Shown: positions 53,828 through 61,482, counted from the stretch's first letter. The stretch: 64,000 nt of DNA from Clostridium frigidicarnis (GCF_900111985.1 NZ_FOKI01000001.1:62001-126000), one strand, 5' to 3'. Made by a program: numbers and translations. Notes: a model not told the origin generated them from the sequence alone.

Positions 53828-54583
53828 TCACATTGCAATTTGATTATTTAGTAAAGTTATTTCATTTTCTAATATATAAGGCAATTTATATTCTTCTATT
53901 ATTAGATAAGCTTTTTCTAAATTACCTCTCTTTATAGCTTTATAACTCTTAAGCCCAAACTGTCTCTTAACTTCTTTTTGCATATCTGCAAATACTCTTC
54001 CTCTTAAAGACCTATCTTCATAAGCTATTGATGGTTTGCCACCCATCATTTTAATTACTTTTTGCTTTATTGCATTTTGTAGTTCATCGCATTCAATATT
54101 GAATAAAGGAGAATTTACTTTAATATTAGTTATATCTTCCTTAATATCTTTAATATCTTGCTCATGCTCCTCGATAACTTGATACTGAAGTCTTAATTGT
54201 TCTAGCGGCGTAAGCTGTTTAACTAAGATTCCTTGCTCCATTTGATTGAATTTCTTAACATATTTAGCGGTAAACAAGATACCTTTTGTGCCCTGTTGTT
54301 TATTCCCTAACACTTCACAACCCATTTTAGTTACTAGATAACATTTATTATTTTTACCAGTTGTGTCTTTGTAACTATCTTCTATAAAATAATCGCTTAC
54401 CCCAAGTTTGTTGTCAGATAAAACTTGGATAATTCCAAGGCTTTTTCCATCTTTTGAACCTTCAATATCTCTCAATACTTGCCAATGTTCTTTTTCTAAC
54501 ATTTCAGCGACCTCTCTACTATCTAAAGTTACTGGGTTCCTATTAAATCCTTCTGTTTGTGCTCGCACTATTTCTTTTAACAT
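53828..54583 (-). CDS. Rha-family regulator with C-terminal ORF6C domain
   Basis: 251 residues. The Rha domain (PF09669) covers ~15-110: TLDSREVAEMLEKEHWQVLR, DYFIEDSYKDTTGKNNKCYL, VTKMGCEVLGNK. ORF6C (PF10552) covers ~155-245: NAIKQKVIKMMGGKPSIAYE, RVFADMQKEVKRQFGLKSYK. This is an anti-repressor/regulatory protein type, located downstream of the Cro-like gene in the early operon. Confidence 0.9.
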   Translation of the reverse strand: MLKEIVRAQTEGFNRNPVTLDSREVAEMLEKEHWQVLRDIEGSKDGKSLGIIQVLSDNKLGVSDYFIEDSYKDTTGKNNKCYLVTKMGCEVLGNKQQGTKGILFTAKYVKKFNQMEQGILVKQLTPLEQLRLQYQVIEEHEQDIKDIKEDITNIKVNSPLFNIECDELQNAIKQKVIKMMGGKPSIAYEDRSLRGRVFADMQKEVKRQFGLKSYKAIKRGNLEKAYLIIEEYKLPYILENEITLLNNQIAM

Positions 54584-54584
54584 A

Positions 54585-54677
54585 TTATTTACCCCCTAAT
54601 TTTGTTTTTAATAAATTTTTGTAAGCTTTCTCTAGTTCTTTGTTGGCTTTATATTTGTTAAGATTTATCACTTTCAT
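54585..54677 (-). CDS. 30-residue early phage peptide
   Basis: MKVINLNKYKANKELEKAYK, NLLKTKLGGK. The ATG is at 54677 after GGAGTAAAC. It is a short basic helix. Conserved-looking opening (MKVINLNKYK), otherwise unknown. Confidence 0.5.
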   Translation of the reverse strand: MKVINLNKYKANKELEKAYKNLLKTKLGGK

Positions 54678-54687
54678 GTTTACTCCT

Positions 54688-54885
54688 TTAGTTCTTCAGT
54701 AAATTTTCTATTGGTATTTGTAAGTAATCAGCTATATTTTTAACTATATATACTGAAGGATTCTTTTTCACATTGTTTACTATCTCATTCAAATAAGACA
54801 CTGAAACTTCACTTCCTAAAGCTATTGAAGATATAGTCAAATTTCTTTCGCTTGCTATCTGCTTAATTCTGTCACCTATGGTCAT
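54688..54885 (-). CDS. Cro-like XRE repressor
   Basis: 65 residues, an HTH_3 domain alone: GDRIKQIASERNLTISSIAL, SEVSVSYLNEIVNNVKKNPS. It faces the 55717 repressor across the switch region and is transcribed with the early genes, so it is likely the Cro equivalent. GAGGTGAAGAA precedes the ATG. Confidence 0.85.
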   Translation of the reverse strand: MTIGDRIKQIASERNLTISSIALGSEVSVSYLNEIVNNVKKNPSVYIVKNIADYLQIPIENLLKN

Positions 54886-55213
54886 TTCTTCACCTCTTTA
54901 ATTAAAATTACCTTGACTCTCTATTTTGATACAGGCTTGTCACTGTCTAGTTTTCCAACTGGCTAGATTGAGGTATTGGTCTTGGTACGCTGAATGCGAT
55001 ACTTCTCTGACCTTCTTTAGTAAAATATTATTTAGTTTTCAAAGAACGTCTCACTCTGTATTTTGAATCTAGGCTTGTGACTAGCATCGGCTACATTAAG
55101 ACAACGAAAAAACCACCTAACTTCTAGATATATAACTAAATATCTTTAAAAGATATTTAATCTATAACCTAATAGTTGGTGGCTCTGGCTCTAGCTCTGG
55201 CTCTCTGAATCGT
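54886..55213. other. Early leader region with two ~33-bp direct repeats
   Basis: No gene. ACTCTCTATTTTGATACAGG followed by CTTGTCACTGTCTAG (54916-54950) recurs at 55052-55084 as CACTCTGTATTTTGAATCTA followed by GGCTTGTGACTAG. Hexanucleotide GGCTCT repeats lie at 55182-55205 and continue into the gene at 55214. The repeats would be in the 5' leader of the cro transcript. They may be RNA structures or protein sites; nothing else is recognised. Confidence 0.5.
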
Positions 55214-55372
55214 CTAACTGGCGACCGGCTCTGGCTTTGGCTCTGGCTCGTTTTTAATTTCGATTTCATTTTTGCACTTTTTACACAAGAGATATACTCC
55301 CTCTATTTTTTTACTATCATCAATCATTAACATTTTGAACCCACATTGTGGACATATGAACCATCTCTTCAT
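55214..55372 (-). CDS. Cys-rich zinc-knuckle protein (KTR/Com-like)
   Basis: 52 residues: MKRWFICPQCGFKMLMIDD, then VYLLCKKCKNEIEIK: two CxxC pairs, as in cysteine-rich KTR and phage Com proteins. It ends in a Glu-Pro-Lys-Pro repeat tail encoded by AGAGCC hexamers. AAAGGTGAT precedes the ATG. First gene of the early transcript. It may bind RNA or DNA; function unknown. Confidence 0.7.
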   Translation of the reverse strand: MKRWFICPQCGFKMLMIDDSKKIEGVYLLCKKCKNEIEIKNEPEPKPEPVAS

Positions 55373-55548
55373 AATCTAATCACCTTTGACATATCAATCG
55401 CTCCTTTTAAGTTGAATTCTATTAAGTAACATTCTTATTTCTACTTCCTTTCTTTATGTATTTTTATTTATAATCAACTTGAATTGTTCAATTTATCATC
55501 CCCTCGTTTGTTTGCTTTGTTTTTTGTTTGTTCGCTTGGTATGTTTAT

Positions 55549-55577
55549 ATAATAACGCCATGGCGTAAACATATCAA
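55549..55577 (-). promoter_or_regulatory. Leftward early promoter of the prophage switch
   Basis: TTGATA (55577-55572), a 17-base spacer and TATTAT (55554-55549) on the minus strand. Operator 1 (55555-55566) fills most of the spacer, so a bound repressor excludes polymerase. Confidence 0.8.
55555..55566. promoter_or_regulatory. Operator 1, ACGCCATGGCGT
   Basis: A perfect 12-bp palindrome between the -10 and -35 of the leftward early promoter. Same sequence as operator 2, 33 bp away centre to centre. Confidence 0.85.
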
Positions 55578-55587
55578 TCTTTAAATT

Positions 55588-55599
55588 ACGCCATGGCGT
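55588..55599. promoter_or_regulatory. Operator 2, ACGCCATGGCGT
   Basis: Same perfect palindrome, extended on both sides (TTACGCC...GGCGTAA), just upstream of the -35 of the leftward promoter. Confidence 0.85.
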
Positions 55600-55648
55600 A
55601 AAATTAAGAAAGATTATCTCCTATTTTCTGAATATATCTCTTAATTCC

Positions 55649-55677
55649 TTGACTTATCAAATAATTATATATATATT
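55649..55677 (+). promoter_or_regulatory. Repressor promoter
   Basis: TTGACT (55649-55654), a 17-base spacer and TATATT (55672-55677). Transcription would start near 55684, inside operator 3. Confidence 0.75.
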
Positions 55678-55683
55678 ATTATT

Positions 55684-55695
55684 ATGCTATAGCGT
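55684..55695. promoter_or_regulatory. Operator 3, ATGCTATAGCGT
   Basis: An imperfect version of operators 1 and 2 (outer GC half-sites kept, centre changed) at the predicted start point of the repressor transcript. Probably a weaker site for autoregulation. Confidence 0.7.
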
Positions 55696-55716
55696 AATAA
55701 TAAGGAGTGATATGTA

Positions 55717-56079
55717 TTGCTTAAATTTAGTAAAGAAAGATTGAAAGATGCTATGCTTAGTGAAGGATTTGATGTCAAGCATCTGGCGGAGAAGTCTAGT
55801 GTGGGTGTTACTACAATATATGAAATATTAAATGGTAAAAAGAAAAACCCAAAATCTGAAACATTAAGTAAATTAGCTTATGCCATGGGAATCGCTGTTG
55901 AGGATTTCTTTTTTGATGATGCATTCCCACTTGATGATGAATTTAACAAAAGCGTATATGATAGACCAATAAATAAATTAGAAAGTGACTGGAGGAAAAG
56001 AGTTGATAAAATAAATAATCTTGATCCAGCCACTAAAAAAATGATTGAAAAAATGGTTGATGCCGCATTAGATGAATAA
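55717..56079 (+). CDS. Prophage repressor, XRE family (CI-like)
   Basis: 120 residues from a TTG start (55717); AAGGAGTG lies 9 bases upstream, and an in-frame stop at 55708 rules out earlier starts. The HTH_3 domain is FDVKHLAEKSSVGVTTIYEI, NGKKKNPKSETLSKLAYAMG (~18-58). The C-terminus is acidic then helical (TKKMIEKMVDAALDE), probably for dimerisation. No LexA-type protease domain. It should bind operators 1-3 and keep lysogeny. Confidence 0.9.
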   Translation: MLKFSKERLKDAMLSEGFDVKHLAEKSSVGVTTIYEILNGKKKNPKSETLSKLAYAMGIAVEDFFFDDAFPLDDEFNKSVYDRPINKLESDWRKRVDKINNLDPATKKMIEKMVDAALDE

Positions 56080-56166
56080 TTGTATAGTTAATAATATTTC
56101 TCTTAATCTCCTATTCTCATTTTGAAGCTTTTTAATTTTCTTTTTTATTATTCTTTTATTTGACAT
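56068..56166 (-). CDS. 32-residue basic leucine-zipper-like peptide, antisense to the repressor end
   Basis: MSNKRIIKKKIKKLQNENRR, LREILLTIQLF: basic half then Leu/Asn heptads, with a GGGGG site before the ATG at 56166. It overlaps the last codons of the repressor on the other strand. It is a plausible small regulator, but its short length makes it uncertain. Confidence 0.4.
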   Translation of the reverse strand: MSNKRIIKKKIKKLQNENRRLREILLTIQLFI

Positions 56167-56270
56167 TGTGTTCGCCCCCTTGACTATATTTTAACAGAAA
56201 TTTTACCACATGCAGTTGTATTTCCGACAAATGGCAATATTTATGCAATGAAATTACGACATATTTTTTA

Positions 56271-56284
56271 TATAATTTTTATTA
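56271..56284 (+). promoter_or_regulatory. Promoter giving a leaderless integrase mRNA
   Basis: TATAAT at 56271-56276, only 7 bases before the ATG at 56284, so transcription would begin at or next to the start codon. No clear -35 and no ribosome site before this ATG. Confidence 0.5.
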
Positions 56285-58173
56285 TGAAATTAAAATTAAT
56301 GAGAATAAAAAAGAGATTAACACAAGGTCAACTAGGAATTAGAATAGGAGTAACCCAACAATGTATAAGCAAAATAGAAAATGGTAATACCGGTAGGGTC
56401 ACTTTAGAAAAAGTTCAAGAGTTTGCTAAAACATTCAATATGTGTGAATTGGATTTTACAGCTATGTTATTAAATCATGAATGCCCACATATGTGCAGTT
56501 TATGGAGGAAGGAAGGGGGAAATATGAAAAATAAATCTGCTATATATATAAGAGTTAGTACACATTATCAAATCGATAAGGATAGTTTACCTTTGCAACG
56601 TAAAGACATGATAAACTATTCTAAGTTTGCACTTAATATTGAGGATTATGAAATATTTGAGGATGCTGGTTTATCTGCTAAGAATACAGATAGACCAGCT
56701 TTCCAAGACATGATGAAAAGGATTAGAAATAATGAGTTTACCCATGTTTTGGTTTGGAAGATAGATAGAATTAGTAGAAATCTATTAGATTTTTGCGACA
56801 TGTATAATGAGTTTAAAAAATATAATGTATGCTTTGTAAGCAAGAATGAACAATTTGATACATCTAGTGCCATGGGCGAAGCTATGTTAAAGATAATATT
56901 AGTGTTTGCAGAATTAGAACGTAAATTAACAGGTGAAAGAGTTAAAGCCACTATGCTTTCTAGGGCTAATGAAGGTAAATGGAATGGTGCTCCTGTGCCT
57001 TTAGGCTATAAATGGGATAAGGTTGCTAAATTTCCTATTATAGATGAAATTGAAGCTAAAACTATTAAACTAATATATAGTGAATATCTTTCTAAAAAAT
57101 CTACTACAGCAATAAGAGAATTACTAAATTATAATAATATAAGAACTAAAAGAGGTGGAAGTTGGACTACCAAAACTATAAGTGATATTATAAGAAATCC
57201 TTTTTATAAAGGCACTTATAGATATAATTATAGAGAATCTTCACGTGGCAAAGTAAAAGATGAAAAAGAATGGATAGTTGTTGAAGATAATCACTCCCCT
57301 ATTGTATCTAAAGAGTTATGGGAACAATGCAATAAGATAATGAATATAAATTCACAACATAATAACAATGCTAACTTTAGAAAAAGTGGTATAGTCCATG
57401 TCTTCGCTTCTCTAATTAAGTGCGGTGAATGTGGTGGAACTTTGTACTCTAAACAAGATAAACCTAACCTAGATGGTTTTAGACCAACTATATATGTATG
57501 TAGTGGTAGATATAATAATTTGGGATGTAATCAGAAAACAATTAGTGATAAGATTGTAGGTACTTTTGTATTAACTTATGTGTCAAACATATTAAGATTA
57601 TCTAAATCGCTTAAGAAATTAAGCAAAGAAGACTTTGAAAAAGAATTAATAAAAGGTCTTAAAAATGTAATAGGGATTGAAGATGTAGAAATTATATATA
57701 ATGCTTGTAATGGTTTAGGGGATCTCGTTTTTAATAAAAAGAATAATGAAACCGAAATTGAAGATTATGAAATGGAGAATATAAAAAAAGAAATAGCAAA
57801 ATATAAACGTGCTTTAGAAAGATTAGAAGATCTATATTTATTCTCTGATGCTGGAATGAGTGAAAAAAACTATATAATTAAGAAAACTAAAATAAATGAT
57901 AAGTTGGAAGAATTAAATAATAAAATAAAATCTTCTGCAGAAATAGAAGAAAACTTGAATTTAGATTTCTTTATGGATTTTGGAATATTAGCTTTAGACC
58001 ATGTCTTTAAATCTAAGAAGATAGATTTTAAAGAAGTGATTAACAATGTAGGTAAAGAAATATTAAGAGATTTTATGAACTCTATTATAGATAATATAAT
58101 AGTGAAAGATAAAAGAATAACCAGTGTAACATTTAAAAATGGCTTAACTAATAAATTTGTTTATGCGTCTTAA
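56284..58173 (+). CDS. int: Large serine integrase with an in-frame N-terminal XRE domain
   Basis: 629 residues if translated from 56284. Residues ~5-60 are an HTH_3 domain (MRIKKRLTQGQLGIRIGVTQ, QCISKIENG). The serine recombinase then runs with no stop between: catalytic Ser in AIYIRVSTHYQ, VWKIDRISRNLLDF, recombinase domain PVPLGYKWD, zinc ribbon CGECGGTLYS...CSGRYNNLGC, and a C-terminal coiled coil. A second ATG at 56524 after GGAAGGAAGGGGG gives a normal 549-residue integrase. So the locus may make both a fusion and a plain integrase. It lies next to attR. Confidence 0.92.
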   Translation: MKLKLMRIKKRLTQGQLGIRIGVTQQCISKIENGNTGRVTLEKVQEFAKTFNMCELDFTAMLLNHECPHMCSLWRKEGGNMKNKSAIYIRVSTHYQIDKDSLPLQRKDMINYSKFALNIEDYEIFEDAGLSAKNTDRPAFQDMMKRIRNNEFTHVLVWKIDRISRNLLDFCDMYNEFKKYNVCFVSKNEQFDTSSAMGEAMLKIILVFAELERKLTGERVKATMLSRANEGKWNGAPVPLGYKWDKVAKFPIIDEIEAKTIKLIYSEYLSKKSTTAIRELLNYNNIRTKRGGSWTTKTISDIIRNPFYKGTYRYNYRESSRGKVKDEKEWIVVEDNHSPIVSKELWEQCNKIMNINSQHNNNANFRKSGIVHVFASLIKCGECGGTLYSKQDKPNLDGFRPTIYVCSGRYNNLGCNQKTISDKIVGTFVLTYVSNILRLSKSLKKLSKEDFEKELIKGLKNVIGIEDVEIIYNACNGLGDLVFNKKNNETEIEDYEMENIKKEIAKYKRALERLEDLYLFSDAGMSEKNYIIKKTKINDKLEELNNKIKSSAEIEENLNLDFFMDFGILALDHVFKSKKIDFKEVINNVGKEILRDFMNSIIDNIIVKDKRITSVTFKNGLTNKFVYAS

Positions 58174-58200
58174 AGATTTTCAGCGTTAATTCCTTCTTGT

Positions 58201-58260
58201 TTATACAAACGGACAGCCCCAAGTCTCTATGTAATATTTCAATTTTTTTGTATTCTCCAT
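58201..58260 (-). pseudogene. miaB: Displaced 5' end of the original miaB
   Basis: ATG at 58260 after AAGGAGAGGCATA; reads MENTKKLKYYIETWGC and then PFV and stop. YIETWGC is the N-terminal cluster-cysteine motif of MiaB-type enzymes, here cut exactly where the prophage begins. The fragment still has a promoter (next entry) and a ribosome site, so it may be transcribed and translated into a useless 19-residue peptide. Confidence 0.82.
58205..58235. other. Predicted attR, right prophage junction
   Basis: The reading YIETWGC of the displaced miaB start breaks off at ~58212-58220 into phage sequence (PFV, stop). It lies ~40 bases after the integrase stop, the usual distance. Confidence 0.55.
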
Positions 58261-58335
58261 TATGCCTCTCCTTATTTCCTGATTCTATTACGGCTTTTTT
58301 GAAATAATTCTTATATTAATTACTGTAGCCTATTA

Positions 58336-58383
58336 ACAAATTTCCTTTGTATTATAACATATTAAGCAATTTAAAATAAAGAG
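58336..58383 (-). promoter_or_regulatory. Displaced original miaB promoter
   Basis: TATAAT at 58356-58351 within ~45 bp that match 21299-21345 at nearly all positions (CAAATTTC-TTTGTATTATAA..., TTTAAAATAAAGAG). Confidence 0.7.
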
Positions 58384-58407
58384 TATTCAAAGTATATATT
58401 TACATAA

Positions 58408-58448
58408 AAATAAGGTAGCCTAAGGAATATTCCTAGACTGCCTTTATT
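58408..58448 (-). terminator. Terminator between the amidase remnant and the displaced miaB promoter
   Basis: ATAAGGTAGCCTAAGGA pairs with TCCTAGACTGCCTTTAT (G-U tolerated) around ATAT. A terminator at the same relative place precedes miaB at the left end. Confidence 0.7.
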
Positions 58449-58534
58449 CTTAAGAGGTTATATATGAATGTTTTTATAATTATTTACAATTTAATTTTAA
58501 AATATACTATCGGTTAAACAATTATTATTTAACT

Positions 58535-58670
58535 TTACTTGTTAGAGGTTCTAAATTCATAGAACAAACTGCCCGATTTTTCTTTTATTTTTATTGATGT
58601 AACTGGATATAATAATTCTGTAACGGCCCATTGTATTTATCTTTAACTTTTAATTTGTGTCGTCTTAACA
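58535..58670 (-). pseudogene. Remnant of a phage amidase C-terminus
   Basis: On the minus strand: KVKDKYNG, frame change, then QWAVTELLYPVTSIKIKEK, SGSLFYEFRTSNK and stop. This aligns with the last ~45 residues of the prophage endolysin (QWIVTELLDPETAKN..., CEFRTNNK). The catalytic domain is gone. It is followed by a terminator and a miaB promoter, just as the intact amidase precedes miaB at the left end. Confidence 0.8.
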
Positions 58671-58753
58671 ATCTTTTGTAAAAAAATATGTATAACTCCT
58701 TGATATTAAGTATTTATACATGGTAACAAATACTAACATGCTCTAACTTTCTG

Positions 58754-58788
58754 TATTAAAAAAGACACTAATCATTTAATGTCTTTTC
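58754..58788 (-). terminator. Terminator of the DUF2935 gene
   Basis: AAAAGACA pairs with TGTCTTTT (loop around TAATCATT region), with Us beyond on the minus strand. Confidence 0.7.
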
Positions 58789-58852
58789 TTTCCCTTATAC
58801 TTTTTCTTAATTCTTATATTTCTTCGTCCTATATAATAATAACAATACTTTA

Positions 58853-59782
58853 TTATACTTTTCCTGTTTTAAATATTTTTAATAATCGTAAATAGTGATT
58901 TGCTTCCCTTAAAGTGTGATCACCTAATAATGGTATTATTATGGATTTAATCTTACAATCTACTAATCCTTGCGTACCTTGTTGCTTAAATTCTTTGATT
59001 TTTATAGTTGCTTTTAGACTATCCTCTGTAACTTCTGAAATTGGTAGTGTCATATCCATAGCTTTTATTGCCTCTTGAGTAAGTTTATCAAACTCGTTTC
59101 CAAAGTTATTTGCTGTATCTATAAGCTCGTTTTCAGTAGGATCAAGAAGCCCACGGATAAATTTGGAGTGTTCAGCCATAATTCTGTTCCAGAAAACTTC
59201 TTGATCATAAGCCTCTTTCTCCAAGTTGATATCTGCATGATTTTGAAGTCTTTCAATTAGGTGATAATAAAACTTTGCTTCTCTTAAAATATGGTCTATA
59301 AGCAAAGGAAAATTGTTTGTAAATATTTTACACGATATAACCCCTGATAATATCCAAGACTTAAACTCTGCTAACTTTAAAACCAGAGCCATAGCCCTCT
59401 CATTAAGCATAAACACTCTTTCTTCAAGTGTATGGTTAGCTTCAATTAACTTCTCTCCTGACAATACTGATTCTGCTTCCGTCAAATTAGTTTGAATTTC
59501 TACTCCTGTAAAGTATGATGAAGCCATTTCAGCTTTTAATGTAAATGGTGTTATTATTTCGCCAGACTGTAATATACTACTACTTACAACACCATTAGAA
59601 AAGAATATGGCATCTGCTAAAAGTTGGTCAAACTCCATTCTAAACATATCTGCCTTACATATAAGATCTGAGTCCCTTTCTGTAAAACCTATTTCTAGGA
59701 AAAATGAATGTTCTTTCATAATCCTTGCAAAAAAGAGATGTAACTCTAAAGATTGTCGTACAAATTCAATACTAGATAGCAT
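58853..59782 (-). CDS. DUF2935 protein, two ferritin-like helical repeats
   Basis: 309 residues made of two related halves. FFARIMKEHSFFLEIGFTER with ADMFRMEFDQLLADAI in the first; FWNRIMAEHSKFIRGLLDPT with ANNFGNEFDKLTQEAI in the second. Each half has conserved His and Glu placed as in four-helix metal-binding bundles (PF11155). Found in spore-forming Firmicutes; function not established. It is monocistronic and outside the prophage. Confidence 0.88.
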   Translation of the reverse strand: MLSSIEFVRQSLELHLFFARIMKEHSFFLEIGFTERDSDLICKADMFRMEFDQLLADAIFFSNGVVSSSILQSGEIITPFTLKAEMASSYFTGVEIQTNLTEAESVLSGEKLIEANHTLEERVFMLNERAMALVLKLAEFKSWILSGVISCKIFTNNFPLLIDHILREAKFYYHLIERLQNHADINLEKEAYDQEVFWNRIMAEHSKFIRGLLDPTENELIDTANNFGNEFDKLTQEAIKAMDMTLPISEVTEDSLKATIKIKEFKQQGTQGLVDCKIKSIIIPLLGDHTLREANHYLRLLKIFKTGKV

Positions 59783-60385
59783 AGTTAACCTTCCTTAATA
59801 TAACAATTATTCACTGATGTCATTATATTAATTCTATACATAAAATGTTACTATTACATTTCTCCAAATTATTAAATATATTAATCTAGAATAATTTGTT
59901 CAATACTGTATTATCTAGTTTCCAAAAAACAATGCTTGTATTTTTATGACGTTTTATAAGAAATATTCCGGCATAACTTATTAAGTAATTAATATACTTA
60001 CTTTCTATAAGAAATTGTTTTAATCAATAAGGTAGATTATTGATTTTTTTCTGTTGCATATAATTTAGCTCAATTTACTCCAATAGAATAAATCTTACTC
60101 CTTTGATAGTAAGGTTTATTTTTTTACGAAGTTTTCTTATTTTATAATGTTTTTAATTTCTTGCTGCAATTGTGTTATATTTTTCATTCTTGCATCTCTT
60201 AGTTGGGTAAAAAGCTGTTGTACCTCTAGATTGCTAATCTACAGTGTAAATCCTTTTGTTGATACTAAAATTAAAGAATATAAAAATAGAGTTATTAATT
60301 TTACTTAGCAATATGTTACATTAAATATGACATACAGTTGTCATATTTATAGTGTTAAAATAATGTTAAAAAGGAGGATTTAAGA
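59783..60385. other. Intergenic region with a terminator and an operator
   Basis: No gene recognised. A plus-strand terminator (60087-60125: AATAAATCTTACT with AGTAAGGTTTATT, T-run) has no obvious plus-strand gene before it, which suggests lost DNA. The segment 60190-60265 faintly recalls a tRNA but does not fold. An operator lies at 60323-60348. Confidence 0.5.
60323..60348. promoter_or_regulatory. 26-bp palindromic operator upstream of the BtrH-like gene
   Basis: AAATATGACA, TACAGT, TGTCATATTT: perfect 10-bp arms with a 6-bp centre, 38 bases before the ATG and in the likely promoter. Typical of a TetR-type or similar dimeric repressor. No such regulator gene lies beside it in this window. 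Confidence 0.65.
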
Positions 60386-61429
60386 ATGAAGAAAGTAATT
60401 AATGAATTCAAGACAAGCGGTGGTAAACATTGTATAACTACTGCATTAAAACAAGTATTTGAATATTACAAATACCCACTTACAGAAGAAATGATTTTTG
60501 GAATTGGTTCAGGACTATCTTTTGTATATATTAATCTTGATAAATCTCCAATTGTATCTGGAAGAACTAAGCCTTTTGAGTTTGAAAAAAAACTTGGCGA
60601 AAGACTTAATATTGAAATAAATTGTAAATCAAGTAGTAAATATAAAACTGCGTTTGATAAAACACTAAAACTATTAGATGATAATAAACCAGTTTTAGTG
60701 TATGCAGATATGCCTTATCTTGATTATTTAAATTTAGGTGAAGATAGACATTTTGGTGGACACGCAGTAGTTATATTTGGATATGATAATGAAACAGAGA
60801 AGTTTTATATAAGTGATAGAGATAACTCTGATAATACCATTAGAACACCAAATGGTTATATATCCAAAGATTATCATTTGGTAGATTATAAACAAGTAGA
60901 AATGGCTCGAAGTAGTAACCATAGACCTTTTCCTGCAAACAATAAATATCTTGATATAAAGTTTAATGATTACAAACAAGTGACATCATCTATCATATTT
61001 TCAGCAATAAAAGAAACTTGTGATAATATGTTAAATGCTCCTGCACAATTGTTGGGGTTAAATGGTATCAATAAATTTTCTAAAGAAATATTAAAGTGGA
61101 GTAAATTTAATGAAGAAAAATTAAAAATAGCAGGAATTACAAATTATTTCATGATTAATGCTGATGGTGGAACAGGTGGTGGTATTTTCAGAAAGATGTA
61201 TGGAGATTTTTTAATACAGGCAAGTAAAATTGTTAGTTGTGAAGAAATGGAACAATTAGGTATCGAATATATCACAATTTCCAACAAATGGGACAAAGTT
61301 GGAAATTTGATGTGGAGACTATCTGAAACAACGGATAGACAATTACTAAAGGAAATGTCGGATATAATAAAAGAAATACATACAAACGAAACTCATGTAT
61401 TAACTAAATTACAAGAAATAATTAAATAA
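60386..61429 (+). CDS. BtrH N-terminal domain protein
   Basis: 347 residues. The N-terminal half (~1-180) is BtrH_N-like (PF14399), a papain-like fold: Cys in GGKHCITTALKQVFEYY, His in FGGHAVVIFGYD, Asp in YISDRDNSD. The C-terminal half is helical (DUF4872-like) with TGGGIFRKMYGDFLIQAS. In butirosin biosynthesis BtrH moves an acyl group from a carrier protein; the role of stand-alone copies is unknown. AAAAAGGAGGA precedes the ATG. Regulated by the operator above, I infer. Confidence 0.85.
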   Translation: MKKVINEFKTSGGKHCITTALKQVFEYYKYPLTEEMIFGIGSGLSFVYINLDKSPIVSGRTKPFEFEKKLGERLNIEINCKSSSKYKTAFDKTLKLLDDNKPVLVYADMPYLDYLNLGEDRHFGGHAVVIFGYDNETEKFYISDRDNSDNTIRTPNGYISKDYHLVDYKQVEMARSSNHRPFPANNKYLDIKFNDYKQVTSSIIFSAIKETCDNMLNAPAQLLGLNGINKFSKEILKWSKFNEEKLKIAGITNYFMINADGGTGGGIFRKMYGDFLIQASKIVSCEEMEQLGIEYITISNKWDKVGNLMWRLSETTDRQLLKEMSDIIKEIHTNETHVLTKLQEIIK

Positions 61430-61447
61430 TACAGTATGTTATATACA

Positions 61448-61482
61448 AATAGGTAGTCATATTAAGAAGACTACCTATTTTT
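61448..61482. terminator. Bidirectional terminator between convergent genes
   Basis: AAATAGGTAGTC pairs with GACTACCTATTT, with A-run before and T-run after. Confidence 0.88.

Larger units (their letters stand above)
21186..58212. mobile_element. PBSX/Xkd-like contractile-tailed prophage integrated in miaB
   Basis: About 37 kb, with a complete module order: lysis and conversion genes, tail, head, packaging, late regulator, replication, immunity switch and serine integrase. A sheath, a tube, an XkdT-like baseplate J protein and a G/GT-type chaperone indicate a myovirus. Boundaries come from the split miaB start. The structural genes appear intact. One tyrosine recombinase is broken, and it may be dispensable because the serine integrase is whole. 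Confidence 0.88.

Noticed and set aside
60190-60265. tRNA-like stretch (AGTTGGGTAAAAAGC and TAGATTGCTAATCTA)
   Set aside because: D-arm and anticodon-like pieces are present, but there is no acceptor stem, no T-arm GTTCRA, and the anticodon stem has a mismatch. At best a decayed remnant.
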